Numbered from the stretch's first letter, positions 53,386 to 63,185 are shown. The stretch is DNA of 64,000 nt from Muriicola soli (GCF_004139715.1 NZ_CP035544.1:1364001-1428000), one strand, 5' to 3'. The notes: generated from the sequence alone by a model not told the origin. Made by a program: numbers and translations.

Positions 53386-54057
53386 CTATTGTTTTTGAGG
53401 AAGGGGTTTAAAATTTAATTTTTTAGTAGCCTGTCTTACCTGCTGCATAAATTCTGCCCCCGGATCTTCCTTTTCAGTTCTGTATCCGTCATCTTTTTCG
53501 AGCCAAAGCTCATGGCCTTCAAATTTAGTGTATTCATAATGACCGATGAGATACTCGATATCGTATTTGTCCTTTAGGTAGTTGACCAGCCAGATATTCG
53601 CCTCGAGTTGTTCTGCGGTTAAAGGGGCATCGGCTGTCCCCCCAACATTCTCTATTCCGATGGCACAGTGATTCAGCCCAATTACATGTCTTCCCATCAC
53701 GGTTTCAGGCATCAACCTATATATTTTCCCGTCTCTTGATACCAGGAAATGAGAAGAGACATTAAGCGTACTTGCATTTTCTACGAGACTGCGCCAACTA
53801 GGGATTAGTGGGTCATTAAAGGCATCAAAAGAACCTTCAAATGTGGGGATGGCTGTCCAATGCAGGACGATCATATTTGGTTTTATGGTTATCGAATCCC
53901 CCGCTAAACCGTAACGCACTTCCAAATACTCTTTGGTTAACTCCTCCCTTTGAGTATCAAATATAATTGGCTTGTCGATAATCCGTGTAGCCGCACAGGA
54001 ATTTAGCATAAGCCAAATGAGAGGGATTAAGGCGTATGCATGCTTTTTAATTATCAT
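53386..54057 (-). CDS. N-acetylmuramoyl-L-alanine amidase (Amidase_2) lipoprotein
   Basis: The 223-residue product has a lipoprotein signal (IPLIWLMLNSC). The Amidase_2/PGRP fold has the zinc His in IVLHWTA, then SSHFLVSRDGKIYRL and GLNHCAIGIENVGG, with later ligands near LIGHYEYTKFEGHELW. Such enzymes cut the amide bond between muramic acid and the stem peptide. It is sandwiched between the M14 gene (1-base gap) and the 3D-domain gene (9-base gap), suggesting joint action on peptidoglycan or muropeptides. Confidence 0.87.
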   Translation of the reverse strand: MIIKKHAYALIPLIWLMLNSCAATRIIDKPIIFDTQREELTKEYLEVRYGLAGDSITIKPNMIVLHWTAIPTFEGSFDAFNDPLIPSWRSLVENASTLNVSSHFLVSRDGKIYRLMPETVMGRHVIGLNHCAIGIENVGGTADAPLTAEQLEANIWLVNYLKDKYDIEYLIGHYEYTKFEGHELWLEKDDGYRTEKEDPGAEFMQQVRQATKKLNFKPLPQKQ

Positions 54058-54066
54058 AGTGCATGA

Positions 54067-54483
54067 TCATTTCATTTCTTCTATCGGGATACCGTATTGG
54101 ATAACTACTTTTCTTCGTCCCCACTCTTTTGCTTTCTGTACATCGAGACCCATATAAATATCAATTCGTTTTTCCCATCTTTTGTTCATCTTGTCTTTTA
54201 CCAGATAAATCCCTTCAAAACCTTCAATTTTTACCGGGGTATTGTATTTCAGGCCCTTGGATAGTAAATCCCGTGATACTGCTATGCACTTCATGCCCGG
54301 ACTAAGGGTATCCCCCCAGGCGGCCACATTGGCCAGGGGTTTAGTTTGAGAAGCTATCGAATTGTATGCAGTAGCTGTGACTTCCATCGATTTCCATGTC
54401 CATTGTTCCTCTTTCTCAGCACAGCTGCTGAGTGATGAAGAAATCATCAGGGCGAGTATACCGATAAGCAGAGCTCGGGACAT
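54067..54483 (-). CDS. 3D-domain lipoprotein
   Basis: The 138-residue product has a lipoprotein signal (ALMISSSLSSCAE). A 3D domain follows, named for three conserved Asp: AWGDTLSPGMKCIAVS, VKDKMNKRW and KRIDIYMG hold candidates. The fold is related to the double-psi barrel of lytic transglycosylase MltA. It may bind or cut glycan strands. It lies 7 bases after the heme/VCBS gene and 9 bases before the amidase gene, on the same strand. Confidence 0.82.
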   Translation of the reverse strand: MSRALLIGILALMISSSLSSCAEKEEQWTWKSMEVTATAYNSIASQTKPLANVAAWGDTLSPGMKCIAVSRDLLSKGLKYNTPVKIEGFEGIYLVKDKMNKRWEKRIDIYMGLDVQKAKEWGRRKVVIQYGIPIEEMK

Positions 54484-54490
54484 TTTCTTC

Positions 54491-56011
54491 TTATTGATGT
54501 TTATTTTCCAAAATCATAAGATCAATAGCCTCTTTTTTCCATCGACTTACCAATTCCTGCGGTGCAGGAATAAAAGGGAGCGAAAAACTACTGAGAATGA
54601 TATCCGTATCTCCGTCACCATCGATGTCACCCTTATCCATCAGGAACCACTTTGCTTTCAAAGAATCCTCCACCGTGTAGGCATTAAATTTAAATTCATC
54701 ACTATCCGCATTATCTAAAAATACAAAAGTTCGGTTTGGAGCATTCTGATAATCAGGAAAGGTTGAAAGAAGACCAAAGTCCATATCCCCATCCTGATCA
54801 AAGTCTGAAGCCACTACCCGGGTTGCACCATTCATGGGATAGAAATAGACCTCCGTAAAATTATTTTGGCCGTCATTTAAATGAAGTCGCATTCCGTGAT
54901 AGGGCTTTTGCACATAGGATTTATCGGCATTATCCCCATTAACCGTAACCAGATCGAGATCGCCATCGTTATCGTAATCGATTAACTCAAACCAGCTGCT
55001 GCCGTAAACGGGGTTAAATCGAAGTACCTTTTCAGCTTCGAAAGAAAGGTCTTCTCTCTGGTACAGGAATGTAATTGATTCGTCTCCCTGAGAGGTTAAA
55101 GCGATGAGGTCCTTGCGTCCATCCTCATCCATGTCCTCTGCTACCACTCGGATTGTTCCCGGTTGATTCAAGAGTATTTTTTTATCATAAGTACCTGAAT
55201 CATTACTTACAAAAAGGGATAGTTCCCCGCTAAGGTCTCCAAATTCACTGATTACCAGTTCTTCTTTCCCATTGCCATTAAGGTCTTCAAACAAGCTGTG
55301 TACAGGCCTGTGCAAAGGCTGATTCAGAAGAAATGTGTCCCGGTTATTAATTTTGTAACTCTTGCCCTTGGACAGAGCACTTGGGCGAATGTTGCCTATG
55401 GTTGTGATAAAGGTGTTTTCATCCACAATCTCATGGGCCACTACCAGACTCTCGAACACGCCTTTGGTAGTAATCCCCTGGTCATAAGTGTAAGAGAGTA
55501 ATTCCCCACTCATATCGCCCATAAGGAGTTGATTTGATTCCTCCTGAAATTCGAGAAAAGCATATGAACCAGGTGAAGGACGGTTAAAAGAGATCAATTG
55601 GGGCGCAAAGGACACCAATTCCTTGTCCTGATAAACCTGAGGTATCATTTTTAAACTATCGGGGGCATTCTCGAGGATATAAGCCTTCAACAATAACCAG
55701 TCTTCCATGCTGAGGGTTGGGGTAAGCGGATAGATCCCTGTTTTTATTATTGCTTCCATTTCTTCATATGGCAAGCCAGCCAGAGGATCATATCCATTTT
55801 CACGAATTCCCATCCGTGCTGCCATATCAGGAAGTATGGCTTTTTCCCATATACCTTTTGGGAGATCATCAATATTGGGTGCGATATGACAACGGGCGCA
55901 GTGTGCTTCATATAGTGCGAGTTGTCGTTCTTGTTTATTATTCTGACAGGAATTTAATACCAGTAAAATACCTGTAATAAGAAATGTGTTTTTCCTAAAG
56001 AATGAACTCAT
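54491..56011 (-). CDS. Cytochrome c-like / VCBS (FG-GAP) repeat lipoprotein
   Basis: The 506-residue product has a lipoprotein signal (LITGILLVLNSC). A heme-binding CARCH motif in a short cytochrome-like domain (residues about 25-110) follows. A propeller of FG-GAP/VCBS repeats comes next, with Ca-binding-type loops such as DLNGNGKEEL, DMDEDGRKDL, DYDNDGDLDL, DFDQDGDMDF and DIDGDGDTDI. It is expected on the outer surface. I use the ATG at 56011, next to the signal; a start at 56056 adds 15 residues that hide it. It is first in the four-gene run with the 3D, amidase and M14 genes. Confidence 0.83.
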   Translation of the reverse strand: MSSFFRKNTFLITGILLVLNSCQNNKQERQLALYEAHCARCHIAPNIDDLPKGIWEKAILPDMAARMGIRENGYDPLAGLPYEEMEAIIKTGIYPLTPTLSMEDWLLLKAYILENAPDSLKMIPQVYQDKELVSFAPQLISFNRPSPGSYAFLEFQEESNQLLMGDMSGELLSYTYDQGITTKGVFESLVVAHEIVDENTFITTIGNIRPSALSKGKSYKINNRDTFLLNQPLHRPVHSLFEDLNGNGKEELVISEFGDLSGELSLFVSNDSGTYDKKILLNQPGTIRVVAEDMDEDGRKDLIALTSQGDESITFLYQREDLSFEAEKVLRFNPVYGSSWFELIDYDNDGDLDLVTVNGDNADKSYVQKPYHGMRLHLNDGQNNFTEVYFYPMNGATRVVASDFDQDGDMDFGLLSTFPDYQNAPNRTFVFLDNADSDEFKFNAYTVEDSLKAKWFLMDKGDIDGDGDTDIILSSFSLPFIPAPQELVSRWKKEAIDLMILENKHQ

Positions 56012-56177
56012 AGTGAAATAAAAATCAGATTTTTGTAAACAGGCCTTACTTAGCATTAATTGTATAAATTAACGCTTCTATTTACCTATTTAGAGCTCCC
56101 GTTTGATTTGCCTTTGAGCAGAGATCGGATTGTGGGCTTGTTCGAATATCGGAAAGTTTCAAATAACACAAAGTGAA

Positions 56178-57509
56178 ATGAAGAAAAATATTAAATGGCT
56201 TGTTTTAATTCTATTGCTGATCGCAGGCATTGTGGTCTTTTGGCAATACCCCAAATTAAATCTTATCTCCGGATTTGCAGCAAAAAATACGGCATCAACG
56301 ATTTATATTTCCGGGCGAAGCCTGAATTCCATCGAAGCTTACGACCACGATGTACCTCTGGTAAAACTAGCCAGCTCTTCTTATAACAAGGATGAAAAAT
56401 CTTCTCTGGCTAATGTTTTTGGCTTAATGGAGAGAAAAGCAACTTGCCGTGATGGTCTGGGATGTGTCCTGACCAATGGTGAAGTTGATCCAAGAGTCTA
56501 CACCCAAAAACCTATACGGATAATTAAAAAAATACCTCTGCCCTATCCTTTAGGACATTTGGCAGAAAAAGATACCCTTTTTGAAAATATAGATTACGGA
56601 TTACTCAACAGTGCCCTCGATAATGTCTTTGCAGACACCGTAAAAACAAGGACAGCATTAGTACTGTACAAGGGGAATATCATCGCTGAAAGATATGCCG
56701 AGGGATTTAATAAAGCTACTCCTATTCTGGGCTGGTCGATGACCAAGAGTGTGTTGGCTACCCTTTATGGAATACTTGAACACCAGGGAAGAATAAATGT
56801 AGAGGACAAAGTGAGCCTCCCTTCCTGGAAAAATGATGAAAGAAAGAACATAACTTTGAATCATTTACTTCGCATGCAGAGTGGATTAGCCTGGGATGAA
56901 GATTACTCTACGATTTCAGACGTCACTAAGATGTTGTTTATGGAATCCAATATGGCTGCCTCTCAGGCTGTAAAAGAACAACTTGCTCAACCTACAGAGA
57001 TCTGGAATTATTCTTCGGGAACGACGAACCTACTCTCGGGCCTGCTGCACAATACTTTTAGCAATTATCAGAATTATTTGAATTTCCCTTACAAGGCACT
57101 AATTGACAAGATCGGCATGCATTCTATGTTGCTCGAGACCGATCTGGCGGGAAATTATGTGGCTTCTTCCTATGGTTGGGCCAGTACACGCGACTGGGGG
57201 AAGTTTGGCCAACTTTATCTGCAAGAAGGCAATTGGAATGGTGAACAGTTGTTCCATCCTGATTGGGTGTCCTATATCACTACGCCAACGGCGCATTCAG
57301 ATGGGATTTACGGCGCGCATTTCTGGCTTAATGCCGAAGGTAAATTTCCTGACGTGCCAAAAGACATGTATTCGGCAAACGGGTATCAGGGACAACATGT
57401 TTTTATCATCCCGTCTGCAGAACTGGTGGTGGTGAGAACAGGATTGGCTGAGGCACCACAATTCGATACCAATACTTTTCTAAGTGAAATTCTCACCGCT
57501 ATAAGATAG
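56178..57509 (+). CDS. Serine hydrolase (beta-lactamase/class C-like)
   Basis: The 443-residue product has an N-terminal membrane anchor (WLVLILLLIAGIVVFW) and a class C beta-lactamase-like domain. It contains the SxxK motif in GWSMTKSV and the Tyr motif in WNYSSGTTN, and it continues as a penicillin-binding fold. The domain belongs to the DD-peptidase/esterase group and may act on D-amino peptides or esters; it is probably not a true beta-lactamase. I use the ATG at 56178, since an in-frame start at 56130 puts a polar stretch before the anchor. It is divergent from the cell-wall operon, 166 bases away. Confidence 0.83.
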   Translation: MKKNIKWLVLILLLIAGIVVFWQYPKLNLISGFAAKNTASTIYISGRSLNSIEAYDHDVPLVKLASSSYNKDEKSSLANVFGLMERKATCRDGLGCVLTNGEVDPRVYTQKPIRIIKKIPLPYPLGHLAEKDTLFENIDYGLLNSALDNVFADTVKTRTALVLYKGNIIAERYAEGFNKATPILGWSMTKSVLATLYGILEHQGRINVEDKVSLPSWKNDERKNITLNHLLRMQSGLAWDEDYSTISDVTKMLFMESNMAASQAVKEQLAQPTEIWNYSSGTTNLLSGLLHNTFSNYQNYLNFPYKALIDKIGMHSMLLETDLAGNYVASSYGWASTRDWGKFGQLYLQEGNWNGEQLFHPDWVSYITTPTAHSDGIYGAHFWLNAEGKFPDVPKDMYSANGYQGQHVFIIPSAELVVVRTGLAEAPQFDTNTFLSEILTAIR

Positions 57510-57658
57510 TCCCGGACAGCTTAATAACAACAATAAAGACTTACACCACAAAAGAATCTCAGTTGACAACAATATTTATGCAAATGAAAGATTCTCCTGT
57601 ATGTTTACTATGTAATTAACAAGGAGTTAATTTTTTCATTTTCATATAGTGTTCTCGT

Positions 57659-57694
57659 AAAAAGGCCCCGATCAGAAATGACGGGGCCTTTTTT
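57659..57694. terminator. Bidirectional terminator between serine hydrolase and menB
   Basis: AAAGGCCCCG pairs with CGGGGCCTTT around an 11-base loop, flanked by A and T runs. It lies between two convergent genes and can serve both strands. Confidence 0.85.
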
Positions 57695-57715
57695 ATTTAA
57701 AATTTCTTCTTCAAT

Positions 57716-58561
57716 TCAGGGTATCCAGTTATTCTTGCCAAAATCAGGTTTGCGTTTTTCCAGAAAAGCATTCCGTCCTTCTTTTGCTTCCTCAGTCATA
57801 TAAGCCAGGCGGGTTGCCTCTCCTGCAAATACCTGTTGCCCTACCATACCGTCATCAGTAAGGTTCATGGCAAACTTTAGCATTTTAATTGAGGTTGGGG
57901 ATTTCGCCAGGATTTCCTGTGCCCATTCATAAGCTGTTTTTTCAAGTTTATCATGAGGAACAACCGCATTGACCATTCCCATTTCCAAGGCTTGCTGTGC
58001 TGAATACGTTCTACCCAGAAAAAAGATCTCCCTCGCTTTTTTCTGTCCCACCATTTTTGCCAGGTAGGCAGAACCGTATCCTCCGTCAAAGCTTGTTACA
58101 TCGGCATCTGTTTGCTTAAATTTTGCATGCTCCTCGCTGGCTAAGGTGATATCACAAACCACGTGTAAACTGTGGCCTCCCCCAACAGCCCATCCCGGTA
58201 CCACTGCAATGACAACTTTTGGCATAAATCGAATAAGTCGCTGCACCTCCAGAATATTGAGTCGGTGGTAACCATCTTCCCCTACGTAACCTTTATGTCC
58301 TCTCGCCTTTTGGTCTCCCCCACTGCAAAAAGAGTAGACCCCGTCTTTCTCTGAGGGACCTTCTGCTGAGAGAAGTATCACCCCTATTGATGTGTCTTCC
58401 TGTGCATCGTAAAAAGCGTCGTATAACTCTTTGGTGGTTTTTGGTCGGAAGGCATTCCTTACATTCGGTCTATTAAAGGCGATTCTCGCTACGCCAGCCG
58501 ATTTTTTATAGGTTATATCTTCATATTCTCCGGCGGTTTCCCAAGTAATTTCTGAATTCAT
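57716..58561 (-). CDS. menB: 1,4-dihydroxy-2-naphthoyl-CoA synthase MenB
   Basis: The 281-residue crotonase-fold enzyme closes the naphthoquinone ring in menaquinone synthesis. It shows RIAFNRPNVRNAFRPKTT, the oxyanion region CSGGDQKARGHKGYVG, GWAVGGGHSLHVVCD and TSFDGGYGSAYLAKMVGQKKA, all diagnostic of MenB. Length is normal. Other men genes are not in the window. It is followed by a terminator and lies 66 bases after the glycosyltransferase gene. Confidence 0.95.
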   Translation of the reverse strand: MNSEITWETAGEYEDITYKKSAGVARIAFNRPNVRNAFRPKTTKELYDAFYDAQEDTSIGVILLSAEGPSEKDGVYSFCSGGDQKARGHKGYVGEDGYHRLNILEVQRLIRFMPKVVIAVVPGWAVGGGHSLHVVCDITLASEEHAKFKQTDADVTSFDGGYGSAYLAKMVGQKKAREIFFLGRTYSAQQALEMGMVNAVVPHDKLEKTAYEWAQEILAKSPTSIKMLKFAMNLTDDGMVGQQVFAGEATRLAYMTEEAKEGRNAFLEKRKPDFGKNNWIP

Positions 58562-58627
58562 ATGTTCCTAGTTTCTGAGGCTAAAGATAAGCCTTATGAT
58601 GTCCCATTACAATCCCTTCACAGGATC

Positions 58628-59893
58628 TTATTCATCGGCTTCTCCGCGAGCATTCCGCTGTTTGAGTGTTATCCATTTAGAGAGGTATTTGCTACTGCCC
58701 ATAGTATGGTGTAATAACATCCTTCCCGTGAAATTAGTAATTCTGTGAGATTGCAAATTCTTCTGAAGATCCTGCAAGGCAGCCTTAAATAAGGGACGAT
58801 AAATTTCAACTCCAAATTCATCCTTGATGAGCTTAATCCCATTTTCCTGAGCAGTATTCCATTGTTCTTTATCCTTATAAAGACGCACTGCTTTTTCTGA
58901 AAAATCGATCGCATCTGACGCCACAAGGTCTTTATTGGTCACAAATGCCGTTCCTTCTGCCCCTGTTACGGTCATTACCGAAGGGGTTCCATATCTGACC
59001 GACTGGAACAGTTTTCCTTTTAATCCGGCTCCAAATCGAAGTGGCAGGAGATTGACTCGTGTTTTTTGAAGAATCTCTCCCATATCATTTACCCAGCCTT
59101 TGACAAAGAATCCTTCTTCAGGCTGATAGAGATCAAGAATGTTTTTTGGAAGATAGGCACCATAAATATTGAGTTTAGCATTAGGCAATGCCCTTCTTAT
59201 TTTTGGCCAGATGTCTCTTTTTAAATAATTTATGGCATCAATATTTGGTGCATGTTTCCCGTTACCGATAAAGCAAAAATGGCTTCGCAATTCGTAATCA
59301 GGCGCCGTTAGAACATGATCTGATCCAGAGGAGTTGTAAACGAATGGGAGGTAAAATAAAAGCGAGAGGTCTATTCGGCTATTCGCTTTTAACCAGGCCA
59401 TCTCATATTCCGAAATAATCAGCGAAAGATCGCATCGGTAGATACTTGCTATTTCCCTCAACGTTATTTCCTGAACCTGCCAGAAGTCTGAGGTAAAGGC
59501 TATTCCTTTTTTGAGGGCGAGTTCCCGACTCTTCCGAAGAGAATGCAGATCCTGAGTGTCGAGAATTCGAATAGTATCCGGCAGCTGTTCGGCCACACGC
59601 CAACCAAAATATTCTTCGGTGAGGAAGCGGTCAAAAACAACGATGTGGGGCTTGAGTTCAGCAATGAACTGATCAAAGCTATCACAATTCAGTTTTATCG
59701 GAACACAATCGATCCCGCATTGCTCCAGGCTAGCTGAATATTGGGTTTTAGCAGCTGCGGAAGACAGGGTGACGTTATAATTTAGGGACTGTAATAAATT
59801 CAGAAGTTGAAGAGTACGGACGCCTGCTCCTGTCGCCTCGGGTTCAGGCCAGGTGAGGCCAATCACAAGAACCTTGGGCGTATTATTTTCCAT
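58628..59893 (-). CDS. Group 4-type glycosyltransferase
   Basis: The 421-residue protein has a GT-B pattern: an N-terminal half with ATGAGVRTLQLLNLLQSLNY and a C-terminal donor domain with KLNIYGAYLPKNILDLY, FFVKGWVNDMGEILQ, VNLLPLRFGAGLKGKLFQSV and YGTPSVMTVTGAEG. The Glu-bearing stretch of the GT4 family is present in altered form. The sugar and acceptor are unknown. It starts two bases after the helicase stop, so the two are cotranscribed. Confidence 0.82.
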   Translation of the reverse strand: MENNTPKVLVIGLTWPEPEATGAGVRTLQLLNLLQSLNYNVTLSSAAAKTQYSASLEQCGIDCVPIKLNCDSFDQFIAELKPHIVVFDRFLTEEYFGWRVAEQLPDTIRILDTQDLHSLRKSRELALKKGIAFTSDFWQVQEITLREIASIYRCDLSLIISEYEMAWLKANSRIDLSLLFYLPFVYNSSGSDHVLTAPDYELRSHFCFIGNGKHAPNIDAINYLKRDIWPKIRRALPNAKLNIYGAYLPKNILDLYQPEEGFFVKGWVNDMGEILQKTRVNLLPLRFGAGLKGKLFQSVRYGTPSVMTVTGAEGTAFVTNKDLVASDAIDFSEKAVRLYKDKEQWNTAQENGIKLIKDEFGVEIYRPLFKAALQDLQKNLQSHRITNFTGRMLLHHTMGSSKYLSKWITLKQRNARGEADE

Positions 59894-59895
59894 AC

Positions 59896-61407
59896 TTACA
59901 TTTTAGCGGCAAACATCTGGGAGATTTTTAGGCGCAATTTACGCTCGTAGTCTTCTTCTAACCACTCTTTATAATTCTTGGTGTTATTCATTATGCAGTA
60001 GGAATACTGCCTTACGCGATATTCAATTTCATCCTTCAACTGTTTTGCGAGGATCCGGGCCTCAAAGACATCTTCGCTATTTTCAACGCAGATCTTGGCG
60101 TGTTGCTCTATACTTCGTTCCAGCACGATTTTAGATCTTTTCCCCTGAGCAAAAATTTCCTTGTAAACTGCCTTTACATCGAAATCAATTTCCTTAGAAT
60201 TTGAAAACTTTTCCCTTAGTTCCGGAGGCATCTCGTAGACAAATTCCCTTTCGATATCCTCGTCATTCTTGATGTTTTCCAGGTAGAAATCTGGGAAGTG
60301 GAAAATTTCCTGCCAGTCGATAGGCGCATCCCACATACCAAATCTAGCAATGTTATTTCCGAGATCCACAACCGTAAATTCATCTTTGTCAGGTAAAATC
60401 CTCGATCCTCGCCCGATCATTTGAAAATACAGTGTGAGAGACCTTGTGGCCCTGTTTAGAATTATAGTTTCCACTGTAGGCTCGTCAAAACCCGTGGTTA
60501 GAATACTCACTGAGGTAAGTATCGCATCAGGTGTATTTGAAAACCATTCGAGTATTTCCTTGCGTTCCGATGATGTATTCTTGTTATCCAGATGCCTGAT
60601 GGGGTACCCTGCCTTCTTAAAGGTTTCGTAGACATATCGGGAAGTGTTGATCCCGTTGTTGAAAATAAGGGTTTTTGTGCCTTTCCCGATCTCTTCATAA
60701 GCTCCCAGAAGTTTGGAAAGCATATTGTAATTCCCGTAGAGTTCATCGGAGGATTTTACGGTGTAATCCCCACTGATTCCCAATTTTAATGATTTCAGGC
60801 TAACATCGTAATTGTACATGTTGGCCCTGGCCAGATACTTTTTTTTGATCAGGGATTCAATAGATTGACCCACTATAAGTTTTTTATAGTGGTCCTTCAT
60901 CGGAAGTTTTATATTAGAACTCAATGGTGTAGCTGTCACCCCGAGAATTATGGAGGAATCGAAATACTTAAATAGCTTCCTAAAGGAATTGTAATGGGCC
61001 TCATCTATAATCACCAGGCCAATATCATTCAGGGAAATTGTACCCTCTTGCAGCCGATTGTTCAGGGTCTCTACCATGGCTACATAGCACATATGTGAGT
61101 CTGTGCTCGGCAGCTCTTTTACATCGCTATTGATGATTTTGTTCTTAACACCAAATCCCCTCAGCATTTTTGAAGTTTGCTGACTGAGCTCTATTCTGTG
61201 GGTGAGTACAACGACTTTTTTCCTCCGATGTTCAATAAACCGGCGGGTAATTTCAGAGAATACAACCGTTTTACCTCCTCCGGTAGGAAGCTGGTACAAG
61301 AGGTTTGAGTTGTCTGAGTCATTATCGAGGTGCTCAAATATAGTCTGAAGATCCTGCTGTTGATAATCGTAAAGGGTCTTCTCAATATTTTCGGTGGAAA
61401 TCGACAA
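59896..61407 (-). CDS. DEAD/DEAH-box (SF2) helicase
   Basis: The 503-residue protein has the SF2 helicase core: Walker A PTGGGKT near residues 41-47, motif II DEAH, motif III TAT in LGVTATPLS and motif VI YFQMIGRGSR. The C-terminal 130 residues form a charged helical extension (RQYSYCIMNNTKNYKEWLEE). It resembles the short RecG/RadD-like helicases of bacteria. No ATG lies in frame before the conserved region; the best start is TTG at 61407. It shares a transcript with the glycosyltransferase, but a common task is not evident. Confidence 0.85.
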   Translation of the reverse strand: MSISTENIEKTLYDYQQQDLQTIFEHLDNDSDNSNLLYQLPTGGGKTVVFSEITRRFIEHRRKKVVVLTHRIELSQQTSKMLRGFGVKNKIINSDVKELPSTDSHMCYVAMVETLNNRLQEGTISLNDIGLVIIDEAHYNSFRKLFKYFDSSIILGVTATPLSSNIKLPMKDHYKKLIVGQSIESLIKKKYLARANMYNYDVSLKSLKLGISGDYTVKSSDELYGNYNMLSKLLGAYEEIGKGTKTLIFNNGINTSRYVYETFKKAGYPIRHLDNKNTSSERKEILEWFSNTPDAILTSVSILTTGFDEPTVETIILNRATRSLTLYFQMIGRGSRILPDKDEFTVVDLGNNIARFGMWDAPIDWQEIFHFPDFYLENIKNDEDIEREFVYEMPPELREKFSNSKEIDFDVKAVYKEIFAQGKRSKIVLERSIEQHAKICVENSEDVFEARILAKQLKDEIEYRVRQYSYCIMNNTKNYKEWLEEDYERKLRLKISQMFAAKM

Positions 61408-61518
61408 AAAATGTTCGGTATTTAGGTTAAAAATTCTATTCAGGGACTCTTAATAAGCCAATTTGCAAAACTAGAAGTTTTTTTCTCTTTAATGAAATTT
61501 AAAGTCTGAAATCTGATT

Positions 61519-62448
61519 TTAGTACCCCAGATCAGGATCAATCTGATTCAACAGGGGTTCGCCATTTTGAAGTCTTCTGAAATTTTCGACCAATTGTGGG
61601 ACCACTGATTTTGGATCGGATACGCTGGCGACATGCGGCGTTATCTTGATCAGGGGATGTTTCCAGAAAGGATGGTTTTCGGGCAGGGGCTCCTGCTGAA
61701 ACACATCCAGACAGGCACCTGAAAGTTGGCCGGAATCTAACAGCGGAATCAGCTCGTTCTCTGCCAGATGGCCTCCCCTGGCCACATTGATCAGATAAGC
61801 ACCTTGCTGCAGTTGCGATAAGTTCGATTTGTTTAGTATACCCTTGGTTTCTGAAGTCAGAGGTAAGAGACAAACCAAGATAGATGTTTGATTTAGGAAG
61901 TCTTTTTTTTCCTCTGGACCCTTATGAACCTTTATGCCCGGCTGCGTTTTGGGATGTCTGGACCATCCTACCACCCGAAAGCCAAGTTTGGTAAGGGCAT
62001 TACCCACATGAGTCCCAAGTGTTCCCAGGCCCATAATCCCTATAGTGTGATCCTTAATTCTACTGTAGGGAATGGGGTGCCATTCTGATGCATGTTTGTC
62101 CCTTGCATATTGATCCATATTTTTTAGATGTCCCAGTACTGCTGTAAGCACATATTCTGCCATATCATCTGCCAGGGCATCATCCACAACACGGGTGATA
62201 GGGATCCCGGCGGGCCGGGACTTATCTTCGATGATAAAATCTACCCCTGCCCCAAAGGAAGCGACGCATTGCAAGTTGGGATATTCCCCTAAACACCCCT
62301 GGGGGTGTTTCCAGACGATAGCCAGACTTATTTCATCTTTGGGATGAGGCTCGTTGTACAAATGCACAGGTAGATCGGGAAATTCATCCAAAAAGGCACT
62401 TTTCCATAAATCTAGTTTCCCATCCTGTCTTATTAAAACAATGGCCAT
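61519..62448 (-). CDS. GhrA-like glyoxylate/hydroxypyruvate reductase
   Basis: The 309-residue D-2-hydroxyacid dehydrogenase has the Rossmann motif GIMGLGTLGTHVGNAL, the substrate Arg in NVARGGHL and the His in KITPHVAS with DVFQQEPLP. It is closest to the GhrA group, which reduces glyoxylate and hydroxypyruvate with NADPH. WSRHPKTQ after the second strand is consistent with NADPH. It begins 15 bases after the DUF6155 gene, so they may be cotranscribed. Confidence 0.87.
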   Translation of the reverse strand: MAIVLIRQDGKLDLWKSAFLDEFPDLPVHLYNEPHPKDEISLAIVWKHPQGCLGEYPNLQCVASFGAGVDFIIEDKSRPAGIPITRVVDDALADDMAEYVLTAVLGHLKNMDQYARDKHASEWHPIPYSRIKDHTIGIMGLGTLGTHVGNALTKLGFRVVGWSRHPKTQPGIKVHKGPEEKKDFLNQTSILVCLLPLTSETKGILNKSNLSQLQQGAYLINVARGGHLAENELIPLLDSGQLSGACLDVFQQEPLPENHPFWKHPLIKITPHVASVSDPKSVVPQLVENFRRLQNGEPLLNQIDPDLGY

Positions 62449-62463
62449 AATTGTTTTTTAAAA

Positions 62464-62982
62464 TTAATCATCCATGTACGCGAGCTCGAAAATCTGATTA
62501 AAATCTTCCTGAAATTCCCATTCCTGATCATGTAGGCGCCGATTGATCTGTTTCAGGCGTTCTTTAAATTCTGCTAAAATGGCATTGTGGGTAAGATGCT
62601 GAACAGCTTCTCTGAACGAACGCAACATACTTTTGTAGAAAGCCTCATTTACCTTGTGGGAGGCCGAATAGCGCTGAGCTGTTTCTATATTGAAAAGCAT
62701 GAGATCTGCCAATAGGTGGGGATCCATTCCCAATTTATTGTACTGCTTTATAAATTTTTGGGCAACGGAACGCCTGGCTCTGGCGCGCCTTCTTTTGAGC
62801 GGGAAATATTCATTTGAAATTTTGGCTTTTGCCTCACCCATCAATTTATCCTCTTTGGGATTAAAGACAAAATTGTAATAGGTTTTAACCTGAGGAAATC
62901 GCTCATAGAGATCCATAATCTGTAATTCCAGATCTCTTTTTTTTAACTCTCCCAGATATTTCTTTAATGCCGACTTGCTCAT
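62464..62982 (-). CDS. DUF6155 family protein
   Basis: The 172-residue helical, basic protein starts MSKSALKKYLGELKKRDLEL, the typical start of the DUF6155 family, and contains YNFVFNPKEDKLMGEAK and RRRARARRSVAQKF. There is no signal or membrane helix. The function is unknown. It is the first gene of a two-gene run with the GhrA-like reductase and is divergent from rpoD. Confidence 0.8.
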   Translation of the reverse strand: MSKSALKKYLGELKKRDLELQIMDLYERFPQVKTYYNFVFNPKEDKLMGEAKAKISNEYFPLKRRRARARRSVAQKFIKQYNKLGMDPHLLADLMLFNIETAQRYSASHKVNEAFYKSMLRSFREAVQHLTHNAILAEFKERLKQINRRLHDQEWEFQEDFNQIFELAYMDD

Positions 62983-63123
62983 TTCATGCGATATACAGCC
63001 TGTAAAGGTATCGATTACACTTCAAAAATCCGCTAAGGCGAGTTGCAAAACCCTATATTTTACCGTAGGTCGGAGGAAATATTAAAGTTCTCATAAAATA
63101 TGTATAAGATTGGGGGGTTGCTT

Positions 63124-63152
63124 TTGGAAAAGACAGAAATAAAGTGTATAAT
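63124..63152 (+). promoter_or_regulatory. Possible rpoD promoter (TTGGAA-N17-TATAAT)
   Basis: TTGGAA at 63124-63129 and TATAAT at 63147-63152 are 17 bases apart, 34 bases upstream of the rpoD start. This fits a general sigma-70 promoter but not the Bacteroidota TAnnTTTG consensus, so it may be coincidence in AT-rich DNA. Confidence 0.3.
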
Positions 63153-63185
63153 GAGAGGATGTAATCATTAAACTTATCAAAATAT

